Assembly: GCA_034769895.1 (NCBI GenBank)
Contig: CM068373.1
Location: 202,534,134-202,598,133, forward strand
DNA length: 64,000 bases
From: Magicicada septendecula
Taxonomy: Eukaryota; Arthropoda; Insecta; Hemiptera; Cicadidae
Direction of reading: 5' to 3'
The translations under genes and the position numbers were made by a program. The stretch's first letter is position 1, and each line of letters starts with the position of its first letter. Shown piece by piece: positions 1-10,499 of this stretch. The notes under the pieces were generated by a model. The model saw only the letters and a list, made by a program, of their open reading frames with translations. It was not told where the DNA came from and did no database searches.

Positions 1-177
1 GTTACGACGGTCTCACCGATCGTCAATAGTACAGTGGAAACCAAAATAAAACACACTTTTAGTTTATTAATTGCTAAATTTAGTTTATTATTGGTGTTGT
101 TACAGCTTGTTTCATTACATTTTTTATCGGTGTTGTGTTGTGAGTAGCTACGATGGTTGAGTGTTATTGGTACACAA

Positions 178-992
178 GAGGATGTTAGAGTTTCTTTTCT
201 TCAAGAAAAAGGTTTGGTTCACAATCCTCGTCAATGTGAACAAGGACACGACATGGTATTAGCCCTTGGGCAGCAACAGCGTTGGTGATGCAATAAGACG
301 ACTTGCCGTGAGTATAAGGTAGTTCGCAAGGGCACATTTTTACAGGGGTCCAAATTACTGCTGGGAAAAATAATAAAATTTATTTATTTCTGGTGTGAAG
401 GGCATAGTAGTGTGAAAAACAGTAAAAATCAACTGGAAATTGGCGTCAACATACACACAGAGTGGACGGCTTACTTAAGATATATCTGTGCCGTAACGTC
501 ATGAGAAACCCACGGAAAATTGGAGGACCGAATTTAACAGTTGAAATTGACAAGAGTGTGTTTGCCAAGAGAAAAAATGTTGGCCGGGTGTATCCACAAC
601 AATGGGTATTCGATGGATACTGCCGAGAAACAAAGGAATGCTTTTTGTGTAGTGTGGAAGATAGATCAGCAGCTACCCTCCTACCTCTCATAGTGGCAAA
701 TATTGAACCAGGGTCTACTATAATGTCAGATGAGTGGCGTTCGTACTGTGAAATTGTTAATTTGCCACAACAGTACAGTCATTTGACTGTAAACCATAGT
801 TATAACTTTGTGGATCCTGAATCTGGTGCGCATACTCAAGGCGTCGAAAGCATGTGGCGGTCCTGTAAATGCCGAAACATGATTGAATGTGGTACGAGAA
901 GGGAACGCTTAAATTCCTATTTAAGTGAGTTCATGTGGAGGTCCGCAGAGCTCCAGAATATCTTTCCAGGTGATGTATCGAGAAGCGTATAG
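178..992 (+). pseudogene. Merlin/IS1595-type (ISXO2-like) DDE transposase, broken
   Basis: Seen: from base 178 one frame gives a zinc-ribbon-like stretch with the pattern C..H..C..C. It is broken by a TGA near 286, where CGA would be expected. Reading continues to about 495 and then needs a shift into the frame that is open to base 992. The second part holds the catalytic core: VEIDKSVF (first Asp, about 549), SDEWRSY (second Asp, about 729) and GVESMW (Glu, about 844), with QQWVFDG between. Known: this DDE arrangement defines the IS1595/ISXO2 domain of eukaryotic Merlin transposons, which cut and paste DNA in the nucleus. The open part alone begins with GTG, so it is not a real eukaryotic start. 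Inferred: a dead copy with at least one stop and one frameshift. I could not find convincing terminal repeats around it. Confidence 0.8.
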
Positions 993-1061
993 AGTCACCT
1001 CCTTACCACTCACGACTACCTGTGGCTAGCTGGTGTTTCTGTAAAAACACAATAGTCAACG

Positions 1062-1110
1062 TCTAACATTTTCTAGATAAAGAAGGAACATGCATTATGG
1101 TTAATAAGTT
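1062..1110 (+). repeat. Diverged direct repeat, left copy
   Basis: About 49 bp around the core AGATAAAGAAGG recur at 4487-4535 on the other side of the RTE element, with roughly 80-85% identity by eye. It could be an old local duplication or a worn target-site duplication. A shorter and better candidate duplication is AATAGGTAGTATT at 1134-1146 versus AATAGGTTAGTATT at 4468-4481. Confidence 0.45.
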
Positions 1111-1146
1111 AGTATTATTAAATACACAGTTTTAATAGGTAGTATT

Positions 1147-4100
1147 GGGGGCTGAAGGTGGGTTACAGGTCTCAGAGGTTGTATAGGATGCCGATTACTA
1201 TGCAACACTAAAACTCTGAGAAACGCCGACTGTTTCTGACGAGAGAGTCAGAGGTTCCCGGAAGGGAACTCAGCTCTACCCACAAATCCTACTCTCACGT
1301 TCTCGAAGACGAAAGTTGCGTGGCCCCTGAGTACGTAATGTAGCAGACGAGAGAGGGTGAATGGCGAGTTCCCGGCGCCAGAAAACTGGGACCCATCGGC
1401 TAAGGGAAGGGAACCCTAACAGAAAAATCCCTGGTCCTCCAGGTTGGGGGTTGGGCGGTAGGCCGGTAACCTACCCCCGGAAAAAATACCACACCACGGA
1501 ACCTTCAAGAAAGCCTTGGATTGGACGGAAACAATGGCAACGACTACGGCAAAGGAATATGGAATACTCTTTAGGAACATGGAACGTCAGAACATTGAAC
1601 AGACCCGGAGCACAAAGAGAACTCTGTGATGAACTCGAAAGATATAAAATAAGAATTGCCGCAATACAAGAGACAAGATGGTTAGGACAAGGAATAAGAG
1701 ACACGAAGAGGCACACTATACTCCAAAGTGGAAAAAATAGTGGAACAAGAGAATTTGGAGTAGCCTTTATTATAGATAACAAAATAAAACAACATATAAA
1801 GGATTTTACACCAATCAATGAAAGGATGTGCAAAATCAGAATAAAAACTCATTTCTTTAATCTTACAATAATAAATGTGCACTGTCCCACAGAAGACCAA
1901 GATGAGATTTTAAAGACAGAATTTTATCAAAAGTTAGAACAAGTATATGACTCAGCACCTAGAAATGACATAAAAATGATTATAGGAGACATGAACGCCA
2001 AAATCGGGAAAGAAGAAGAATACATAAGAACAACTGGAAAACACAACCTGCATGACGAATCCAATGAGAACGGAAACCTTCTAATAGACTTTGCGACTAG
2101 TAAAAATATGGTCATTAGCTCAACATACTTCCCCCGCCGCGAAATACATAAAATGACGTGGATATCTCCAGACGGAGAAACAGGAAATCAGATAGACCAC
2201 GTTCTGATAGACAAAAGGGCAGCAACAAGTATATTAAATGTAAGAAGCAGAAGAGGGGCATGCTGTAACTCAGATCATATGCTAGTGCAAACTACCTTCA
2301 GGTGCAAAATTAACCAGAACAAAAGCAGTAAAACAGAGAGAAAAGAAAGATTAAACATAGATAAACTGAAAGACCAAGACATCCGGGATAAACTTGAAAA
2401 AGAAATCAGCGAAAAACTTCAAGAGAAGGAAAACCCAACATTAGAATCACACTGGGAAAACATTAAAAACACTATAAAAACAGCGGCAAAAGAAATATTA
2501 GGAATAAACAAAGGAAATGAAATGGACCAATGGTTTGACGAAGAGTGCAAAAGGGCAATTGGAGAAAGAAACAAAGCACACAGATTATATATGACTAGAC
2601 GGACACGAGAAAGAAAAGAAGAGTTCAGAATAAAAAGGAAGCTGGCAGATAAGACTTGCAGACAGAAAAAGAGAAAGTTCGAGAATAACAAAATACTGAA
2701 AATGGAAAAAGAGTTTATAGAAAATAACTCACGAGATGCATATAAATTTATTAAAAATTTAAAACAAGGATATAAACCAAATACAAATATATGCAAAAAT
2801 CAAAATGGAGAAATAATCAGTGACATAGAAGAAATTAAGATAACGTGGAAAACATACTTCAAAAGGGTCCTAACGGACGAAACAAAAGACAGAAATAGAC
2901 AAGAGCCTAGAAGAGGAAATGAACATGATGACGAACCGCCACCATCAATGCAGGAAATACAAGAGGCAATTAAAGCACAGAAAAATAACAAAGCTCCAGG
3001 AATTGACGAAATTCCCTCTGAACTACTTAAGTGGGGTGGGAAAAAACTCGTGGAACAATTGCATGCCTTAATACTCACTATATGGAGTACAGAACAAATC
3101 CCTGACGATTGGAGGAAAACCATCATATGTCCTATACACAAAAAAGGGGACAAGCTATCATGCCAGAACTACAGAGGAATCTCTCTACTATGCTCCGGAT
3201 ATAAAATTTTTACATACATTATCAATAAAAGATTACAGCCATATGCTGAAGAGATTATCGGCGAATACCAGTCCGGTTTCAGAAAAGGAAGATCCACCAT
3301 AGATCAAATATATACAGTCAGACAAGTTCTGAGTAAAGCGTGGGAACAAGATATAGACGTCTATAATATTTTTGTTGATTTTAGACAAGCCTATGATTCG
3401 ATAGATAGGGATAAACTATCTAATATTTTATACGAATTCGACATACCAGTGAAACTGGTAAGGATGATAAACTTGACAATGACTAATACAGAAGCTCAGG
3501 TACGAATACAAGGACACAAAACAGAAGGATTTGTAATCAATCGAGGGTTAAAACAGGGAGATGGGCTGGCCCCGACCTTGTTTAATCTAGCTTTAGAATA
3601 TGTTATCAGAAAACTGTCAGTAGGAAGAAACAACGTACTGACAAACAAATCGGTCCAATTAGTAGCCTATGCGGATGACATCAATATAATGTGTAGGACA
3701 AAAAATGCAGCAGAGGAAACGTATTCTGAACTCAAAGAAAATGCTAGCAATATAGGCCTCAAAATCAACATAGATAAAACAAAAATATTAGTGCAGACTA
3801 GAAGACAAAGAAACTACGGAACAATCGACAATATCGAAAAGGTGGACAACTTTAAATACTTGGGAACCATATTAGAAAAAAACGGCACAGAAGAAGCCGA
3901 AATCCGAAACCGGATAGTCCAAGCCAATAAAGCGTATTTCGCCACATCAAGTATCTTCAGATCCAAAGACATCCACAGAAACACGAAACTAAGGATATAC
4001 AAATCAATAATAAGACCCATCCTAACATATGGTTGCGAAACGTGTATCCTGAACTCCAAGGCAGCAAACACTCTCGATACCTTTGAAAGAAAAATATTAC

Positions 4101-4470
4101 GAAGAATCCTGGGACCAGTTAATGACGTACATGGCTGGAGAATAAGACATAACTATGAATTGTATCAAATGTATAAAGAACCACCGTTAACACGGTACAT
4201 AAAACTACAGCGTCTAAGGTGGGCTGGTCATGTAGCCAGGATGGGAGAAGAAAGGATACCACAAAAACTATTGTATACCAGAATCCATGGAAAAAGACCA
4301 GTGGGAAGACCAAGGAGAAGATGGGAGGATGCGGTGGATGAGGATGCAAGAGAGATATTAAAAGTGCGTTCCTGGAGGAGGATGGCTGCTGACAGAGGAG
4401 AATGGGGAGAAAAATTGAAGGAGGCCAGGGCCCAACAAGGGCTGTAGTGCCATAGAAAGAAGAAAAGAAT
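1147..4470 (+). mobile_element. RTE-clade non-LTR retrotransposon, apparently full length
   Basis: A GC-richer 5' UTR starts with GGGGGCTGAAGGTGGG, followed by one long ORF. After the stop there are only about 20 bp, ending in an A/G-rich tail. This compact 3.3-kb layout with a single endonuclease-RT ORF matches the RTE clade. The start is set where sequence changes from AT-rich to the 5' UTR and where a near-duplicate of the 3' flank ends. The boundaries are estimates. Confidence 0.7.
1361..4447 (+). CDS. RTE-type endonuclease/reverse transcriptase (intact 1028 aa)
   Basis: This polyprotein nicks target DNA and copies element RNA by target-primed reverse transcription. Seen: an apurinic-endonuclease-like domain at about residues 67-310, with LGTWNVRTL, AAIQETRW, GDMNAKIG, IDHVLID and NSDHMLV. 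The RT lies at about 530-810, with KAPGIDEIPSE near 543, FRKGRSTIDQ, GLKQGDGLAPTLFN and the catalytic YADD near 769. The C-terminal tail contains RWAGHVARM and GRPRRRWEDA, common in insect RTE-like proteins often mislabelled craniofacial development protein 2. There is no in-frame stop or frameshift, so this is the best-preserved coding region in the window. ATG 1361 is the first in-frame start. ATG 1559, directly before the endonuclease motif, is a plausible alternative because residues 1-66 have no recognisable domain. Confidence 0.92.
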   Translation: MASSRRQKTGTHRLREGNPNRKIPGPPGWGLGGRPVTYPRKKYHTTEPSRKPWIGRKQWQRLRQRNMEYSLGTWNVRTLNRPGAQRELCDELERYKIRIAAIQETRWLGQGIRDTKRHTILQSGKNSGTREFGVAFIIDNKIKQHIKDFTPINERMCKIRIKTHFFNLTIINVHCPTEDQDEILKTEFYQKLEQVYDSAPRNDIKMIIGDMNAKIGKEEEYIRTTGKHNLHDESNENGNLLIDFATSKNMVISSTYFPRREIHKMTWISPDGETGNQIDHVLIDKRAATSILNVRSRRGACCNSDHMLVQTTFRCKINQNKSSKTERKERLNIDKLKDQDIRDKLEKEISEKLQEKENPTLESHWENIKNTIKTAAKEILGINKGNEMDQWFDEECKRAIGERNKAHRLYMTRRTRERKEEFRIKRKLADKTCRQKKRKFENNKILKMEKEFIENNSRDAYKFIKNLKQGYKPNTNICKNQNGEIISDIEEIKITWKTYFKRVLTDETKDRNRQEPRRGNEHDDEPPPSMQEIQEAIKAQKNNKAPGIDEIPSELLKWGGKKLVEQLHALILTIWSTEQIPDDWRKTIICPIHKKGDKLSCQNYRGISLLCSGYKIFTYIINKRLQPYAEEIIGEYQSGFRKGRSTIDQIYTVRQVLSKAWEQDIDVYNIFVDFRQAYDSIDRDKLSNILYEFDIPVKLVRMINLTMTNTEAQVRIQGHKTEGFVINRGLKQGDGLAPTLFNLALEYVIRKLSVGRNNVLTNKSVQLVAYADDINIMCRTKNAAEETYSELKENASNIGLKINIDKTKILVQTRRQRNYGTIDNIEKVDNFKYLGTILEKNGTEEAEIRNRIVQANKAYFATSSIFRSKDIHRNTKLRIYKSIIRPILTYGCETCILNSKAANTLDTFERKILRRILGPVNDVHGWRIRHNYELYQMYKEPPLTRYIKLQRLRWAGHVARMGEERIPQKLLYTRIHGKRPVGRPRRRWEDAVDEDAREILKVRSWRRMAADRGEWGEKLKEARAQQGL

Positions 4471-4486
4471 AGGTTAGTATTACATA

Positions 4487-4955
4487 TCTACCACTTTTTA
4501 GATAAAGAAGGAGTATGCACTATGGTTAATAGCTTATGCTACAAGATACATGTGTTTATTTTAAAAATTAGTACAGTAACATACAAGACAGGTTACATGA
4601 ACAATTGCTGGAAGAAACGGAGAATAAACAGTTACAGTGAGGTCAAAAGACGTAGAATTGAGCACTACAGAAGTCAATTGGGTTTGTAAAGAAACGTCAA
4701 ACCCAATGTACTATCATTACACACAATAATGTACTATCATTACCTAACCAACCACAACACTCATGTAGAGTAGATGTATTATTTAAGAAGTATCTGTGCC
4801 TCAACCCAGTACTAAAGCCAGTATACTGTAACAGGATCTACTGTTCCACACTGTAAATAAAGAAGACAGGCAATAATATATATCTATGTGTAGGCCGAGG
4901 AGATTGGAATGGCTGTTTACTTACCACTTTACCTGGTATTTTGGTTACTTAACCA
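4487..4955. other. Unassigned spacer
   Basis: It begins with the right copy of the diverged 49-bp repeat (4487-4535). Near 4704-4741 a 16-bp string starting AATGTACTATC occurs twice in tandem. I see no coding signal and no recognised element. Confidence 0.4.
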
Positions 4956-4956
4956 A

Positions 4957-5728
4957 ATATTGGTATGGAGAACCATACGTGACTTCCATGTTCTAAGATT
5001 TATATTTAAAATCATTTACGAAATGAAATGTTTCCATAGAAACTACTTCTTTCCACTTATTGTTTCAGCCTTAACCACAGTACTGTAGTCACTAATGTAT
5101 ACCACCACATGTTATCGCACTCGATTTTCACTGATGATGGCAGTCGACGGCACTGCGGAAACATCTGGTTTTGCAGAAAACATTGGACTACGGCCAAACA
5201 GCCCGGGAAGGAATTTTACCAACAAACTACTACTTTGTTGCCGATAATGTAGTACACATATAAAAATTATCCCCTCCCCCTTCAACTATAATTTTCATTT
5301 ATAGAAAATTACCCCCACCCCGTTCAACTAGCCTCTTCATTTATAGATATTTCATCTATGTTTCTACAGTGGATTATTAAGATCTTCTTATAAGGATACT
5401 TTACATCTAAATTAAGTACTTTACTCTTGTTACAACAAAAAATGTTTCAGGTAAACTGCCCTTTCCCCGTAACCGATCTTCACCAAAATCTATAGGCCTT
5501 GAGTATTCTACAACTCAACCACATATGTAAAAAATTATTTGATTCTGGTTGAATTTACGGCCGTAGTTATCGTTTGCCATAGAAAAAAAATCTACAGACA
5601 CACACACAGACACTTTTCGAAAAATGACTTTTTCATGTTTTGAGGGTAGTACAATCAGAATCTGCAATAATCTAGAACACGATTTTTTTTGCCATCACCA
5701 TACTTCCATTTCCTTAAGGAACATACAA
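4957..5728 (-). repeat. Inverted copy of the minisatellite-bearing repeat element
   Basis: Bases 4957-5020 are the reverse complement of the right tip of the elements at 40.28-44.49 kb (TATGGAGAACCATACGTGAC..). Bases 5440-5728 are the reverse complement of one repeat monomer plus the left tip: GGTAAACTGCCCTTTCCCC, the short CA/GACA microsatellite at 5596-5616, and CCTTAAGGAAC. Between them, 5050-5430 is not repeated elsewhere in the window. It contains two similar C-rich lines (about 5270 and 5315) and, at 5130-5180, a CTGATGATGG..CGGAAAC stretch like a PLE tail. This copy has one monomer where the others have five to eight. Confidence 0.7.
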
Positions 5729-5924
5729 CTATTTATTTTTACTTTAATTATACGGTATTTATGTTTCTGAAGTAATATACAATACAATAATTAAAATAAA
5801 AGCATATTTTTGTTAAAAAGTATTTTATTTTTTATTGAATAATAATAATAACATAAGTAAACATCACTATTACATTAACGACTCTGAACACTAGTTTTTT
5901 TTATAAGTAAAAGCGTAAAGTTTT

Positions 5925-6205
5925 ACCTTACAGCCTGAACCAGTTTTCTCCTTTAAAAGGCTTCTTCAGAGACTGCCGCTGGTAGCGATGTCCGTCTTGT
6001 TGTGGGTGACGGAATCTAATTTCGAAAGATCGATGCTGTGTGTGTGTGGGGTGAGATATGTTCGAATAATGCGTGCGATTTGAATTGTGTCTGTTCGTTT
6101 AGGATGTCGTTTTTATTTGTTTTTGTGTGTTTGTATATTTCCAACTGTTCTAGAGTGTCTAGTTTTCGGCCTTTTGTGTGTACGTGTAGAATGTTCATGT
6201 TATTG
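5925..6205 (-). mobile_element. PLE 3' end fragment (EN C-terminus plus 3' UTR)
   Basis: Read on the minus strand, 6198 to about 6016 encodes TLEQLEIYKHTKTNKND and LNEQTQFKSHALFEH. This aligns in kind with the end of the GIY-YIG domain of the PLE on the opposite strand at 6218-7219. The following AAGAAGCC..AAACTGG..AAAACTTTACG tail is shared with 9310-9570 and 60925-61170. It lies head to head with the plus-strand PLE, with the junction near 6206. Confidence 0.7.
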
Positions 6206-6217
6206 TAGAATACTCAC

Positions 6218-7219
6218 TTGTTGAACAAAAATATGTATGCAAATAAAATAATATTTTATGCACGGTATGTAGACGATACGTTTTTAATTTTTGATGGTAC
6301 TATAAGACAAATCGAATTATTTAAAAACTGTTTAAATAAAATTAATAGAAACATCCAGTCTACTCTTGAAACAGAGGTTGATAACAAGATAAACTTTCTA
6401 GATTTAACCATCACTCGACAGATGAATAAACTAAAGTTCAACATTTATAGGAAACCGACTACCACTGACACCACAATACACGCAGACTCTCATCATCCTT
6501 TTTCACATAAAATGGCAGCGTACAATAGTTTCATTCAGAGATTATTGACAATTCCTCTGGATGATAATGACTTTCGTGATGAGCTAAATGTCATAAAATA
6601 TATCGCGGTTGCCAATGGTTACAATAGTCTAACCATTGACAAACTGTTGAGAAAACATGAAAAAAGAATGCTTAAACCCCGAATAAACAGCAACACGCAA
6701 ACAATTTTTATATCTACTAATTACACTAGCTTTATGCCTAAGGTTTTGTCTTCTATATTGAATAATAATAGTTTCACTATTTCATTCAGGACTAATAATA
6801 AGTTACTGTATATTCTCAAACCGAAAAAACACACGCCTCCAGAAGAAAAAACTGGCATATATAAGTTAACATACAATGATTGCGAGTGCTTCTACATTGG
6901 ACAGACTGGGAGAGGTTTCCTTAAACGATTTCGAGAACATTTACCTAAGAAAATAAGAAACATTGACAACATCAAATCAAATTACGCCCGACACCTGACT
7001 TCACACAATCATAATTACACAGATTTTAGTTCCAATTTAATACCGTTACATGTGTGTAAGAAGGGCCATTTCATGAATGCCTTGGAAGAATTTGAAATTT
7101 ACAGTGCATATGCAAACCCAAGGAGTCGCGATATCGTGTTAAATGACCACCTGAACTTTGTATCCAACCGATTCTACGATACCGCCTTGAGTCTGCTCGC
7201 TGGGGCTACGATAAGGTAG
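6218..7219 (+). pseudogene. Penelope-like element RT/GIY-YIG ORF, 5'-truncated
   Basis: Seen: the frame opens just before the RT catalytic motif (YVDDTF, about residue 19), so the upstream RT motifs are missing. The RT thumb region follows, with KINFLDLTI and IYRKPTTTD. After a linker comes a GIY-YIG nuclease at about residues 213-300: GIYKLTY, CFYIGQTGRGFLKRF, and the acidic LEEFEIY segment. Known: the RT plus GIY-YIG fusion is diagnostic of Penelope-like retroelements. The proteins normally exceed 700 residues; 333 remain here with no internal stop. The listed start is TTG and is not a real initiation site. Truncation at the junction with an inverted PLE piece is usual for this class. The tail continues to about 7440. 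Confidence 0.9.
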
Positions 7220-7440
7220 CAACCGCTCAGTGGCAGAATGAACTTGAACGGGTGCGCACCCAAATCCGCGTACGGTTCACATGAAAATTTTGACATTTTT
7301 TACTACTTAATGATCTCACAAGAGTGATAGTTTTATCTTTTTTAATATCTGATGATGGAGCATAAGCTCTGAAACGCGTAATAGACAAAGTTACAAGAAA
7401 TCACACGGCGGATAATTTAAGGTAAATAATTTATTTTAAT
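7220..7440 (+). repeat. PLE 3' UTR
   Basis: It follows the stop of the PLE ORF directly. It contains CTGATGATGGAG..CTCTGAAACGCG, an imperfect stem with AAAC after it, like the other PLE tails in the window (13.9 kb, 9.5 kb). The end point is approximate. Confidence 0.55.
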
Positions 7441-7799
7441 TTAGGATACAACATTGTGACATGAGTCATGGTGTGAACTGAGAAAGAAAAAAATGTGAGA
7501 AACGAAATATAGGTTGTATAGATAAAGTACCTGAGGAGAGTCAATAACATTTACAGAGAGACAGAATGAGAAATACACAAATTATATTATAAGTGATCTC
7601 AAAATACAATCTACCGCTAGAATTCGTAGGAGGAAGGCAAACTGAGTTGGTATGCAAACACCAGACAAGACTAGTGAAACAAATCTGGAATGCAAGAACT
7701 ATGAAAAGCAACAATATGATACAAGCTAGACAAACATGGGATGAAAAACAACGGAAAAATATAGTATACAATGATGTAGAGACACTGGCACAGATAAAG

Positions 7800-7830
<31 letters not shown>

Positions 7831-9080
7831 AAGATATTTATGTAAAATTAAAATTGTTAGAATATACTGGAGGTCCTATACTTTTGGAAATTCGACTTTT
7901 GCTATTTTGGACATTCACAATTGATACTCTTTATTCAAGTTGCATACTACAGCTTCGGACTTTCAAACACTGACGGAGGTGTGAGAAAGTGAATAAGGAT
8001 TGAGACAAGTGCATGTATTCATTATTATTCCTCCTACTATGGTTTTTTATGATTAATATTAGTCTATTAATATAAATAATGCAGAGTGCTAAAGTGATTA
8101 ATTTTTGTTTATATAATAAGACTGTGCTGTAGGCTGTTTCACAAACACTGCTTATAAACTTGTGTACATATACATCACAACACTAATGTACCAAAATGAC
8201 TGATTTAACATGTTACTGTATTATGTATTTTTTGTGGTAAGAGTGGTCGTATGATGTAAATTTAAGCGAGAATAACATCCAATTACATTACAGTATGTAT
8301 TGCACTTCATAGAACCTATCCTACTAACTTCTGTGGACAGTACTCCTACATTATAGTCTACTGCACATGCTGTATAGAACTCAACTTTCGGACAATACGA
8401 GTTTCAAACACGTTTTTGGGAACACATGTTAAAAAATCAAGGTCATCCTGTACTCTAAACAACTTTTTGGTAACAGCATCTCAACCTTACGAGGAAGTTC
8501 CTTAGCTTTAAGATCCATTTAATGTATCAGTCGATTAAAAAAGGAATGTGAATTTTATAAACATCATTCAGAAAAATGCAAATTACATTTGCATACTTTT
8601 AGTTGTTTACTTACTGTAGTTGTGTACTTTTACATGTCACATGAAAAAAAATAAAATAAAATAAAATAGATAAAAGTGAAAGCTATAGAGAGAAAAACAA
8701 CCTGCTTTACAAGGTAATAATCCATTTCTTAAATTACTGTAAAATGGTAGACAATGAAAACCCCTATTTTCATATTCTCTCAACTACAATGGGCTAGTAT
8801 CACATACATTTGCAATACTTGATACATCCCCATACACATCTTAATTACACCCATTACCATAATGTGAAAAAAATATTCCAGATTCATGCAGTACTTTTAG
8901 GTTTAAATTGAGAGTTACAGTTAAGAGCAAACCAAATTTGTATCATTATCCTTTATCCTGTCCTTTATTCCTTTGTCAACAAATGCGGTGTCGGTGTTGT
9001 CATTAGCAAGAAGTCTTTATTGCAGTTGCAATATAAGGACAGAAGAATGAACCTGTGTACAATTGTGCGGTTTCAGTCAT
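7441..9080. other. Long AT-rich stretch, no supported gene
   Basis: I find no recognised domain. A plus frame at 7593-7973 is open but looks accidental; it runs through an ATA microsatellite at 7799-7829. An AAAAT-type simple repeat lies at 8643-8670. Nothing else repeats within the window as far as I can see. Confidence 0.4.
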
Positions 9081-9207
9081 TTGCGACGAAAATATGTTTT
9101 ACCTGTTCTTATACCCGGGCACTTGTGTTCTGCACTGTCACTTGGTCGCAACTGACCGAAACTATGGAAACTAGTAGAAACGTTCCTGTTCCAGTTCAAT
9201 TCGAATA

Positions 9208-9312
9208 ACACGTGTGATTTGAATTGTGTCTGTTCATTTAAGATGTCGTTTTTATGTGTTTGTATATTTCCAATTGTTCTAGTGTCTAGTTTTTGGCCTT
9301 TTGTGTTTATGT
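9208..9312 (-). mobile_element. PLE C-terminal fragment, left half of an inverted pair
   Basis: The minus strand encodes NTKGQKLDT and HKNDILNEQTQFKSHVLFE, matching the fragment at 6016-6198. It ends head to head against the plus-strand copy beginning at about 9312, where the shared string GTTTGTATATTTC / GAAATATACAAAC makes a snap-back joint. Confidence 0.65.
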
Positions 9313-9575
9313 GTAGAAATATACAAACACATGAAAACACATAAAAACAACATCCTAAATGAACAGACACAATTCAATCACACGCATTATTCAAACATAT
9401 CACACCCCACACACACAATATCGATCTTTCATAACTCGATACTGTCGCCAACAACAAGACAGACAGTGCTCCCACCAGCAGCCCCTGAAGAAGCTTTTTA
9501 AAAGCGAAAACTGGTTAAGGCTATAAGGTAAAAGTTTTACGTGTTTACCCATAAATAACTTTGTGTTTCGAGTCG
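9312..9575 (+). mobile_element. PLE C-terminal fragment plus 3' tail, right half of an inverted pair
   Basis: The plus strand encodes EIYKHMKTHKNNILNEQTQF and then the shared 3' tail with GAAGAAGCTTTTTAAAAGCG..GGTAAAAG and TTTGTGTTTCGAGTCG. It is homologous to 5925-6110 and 60925-61170, which are on the minus strand. Too short to code for anything functional. Confidence 0.65.
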
Positions 9576-10106
9576 GTAGTGAAATAATTATATATAGTTA
9601 AGTCATGGACAACGAAATCCAAGAAAATTATTATTAAGTTCAAATTAATGTACCGGTAGCTTAAGATTTGTTGAATTTGAATAATGATTTGGGTAATAAA
9701 GTATTGGAAGTTTAATTTTTTCCAATCTGACGATGAGATGAGAAGCTTGAAAGCGCTAATCGGAATAATATTTCTATAGTGGTGTGCAACAGTGATAATT
9801 CTGTTTGTAATAAAGTATTGGGCTTGATTATAATTCTTCTAATACTGTACTATTGTAAGAGTATTACTGTATTAATAAATGTATCTGGACCATTGTATTC
9901 CTTTGAATATTCTGATTAAAGATCCTCTATCTAAGAATAAAAAAAAAATCAAAATATACATCTTAAAATTATGATTAATAAAAATAAACGTTGACAATTT
10001 TAGTACACAAATTACAATCAATTTTCCTAGTGCTTATTCTACAACAGAGAATATGGTAAGAAGAAAAAGTTTCCATTAAAAGTTTGTGGCAGAATTATGT
10101 ATATAT
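9576..10106. other. AT-rich spacer
   Basis: No coding signal. The string CATGGACAACGAAATCCA near 9604 recurs inverted near 57305. In both places it lies close to PLE tail sequence, so it may belong to a PLE end. An A-run lies at 9941-9949. Confidence 0.35.
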
Positions 10107-10495
10107 TGTAACGTTACATAACCCCTGCCCAAATATGATAACATAATCACCAGAGTTAAAACCAGTAATCACCCATTTTTAAAAGTCAGAAATGGGGATA
10201 GGTATCAAGCTATGAGAACCTTTGTACTCTAAAAACACTGTAAACAATAATCATAAAAGTGCAGTGTACAAAGTGGAACATAGTGTAATCGGTGAAAGTG
10301 TCAAACATTTCAGGGGAGCATCTCACAAATTTGTGCTGGAGATGGAAAAAAGTCAGTATTGTAGCAATGGACTATATTACTATTGACAAGATTTGTATTT
10401 TTTGTATTTGTTGTAATTTTATATTGTGTAGGCCACAAAGGTCTTATAACTAGGAGTAATGTTTTTGTTTACTATGATTATTTTTGTTTAGATAT
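10107..10495 (+). repeat. LTR-start segment (5' copy) of LTR complex A
   Basis: It begins TGTAACGTTACATAACCCC and matches 17733-18120 almost base for base. The match stops abruptly at about 10495, where gag-like sequence begins, whereas the other copy continues for another 1.7 kb. Inferred: a 5' LTR shortened by deletion or recombination that also removed the primer-binding site. Confidence 0.65.
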
Positions 10496-10499
10496 TATA

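Noticed and set aside
7593..7973. 126-codon frame as a possible gene
   Set aside because: It runs through an ATA repeat, has no recognisable domain and starts at GTG.
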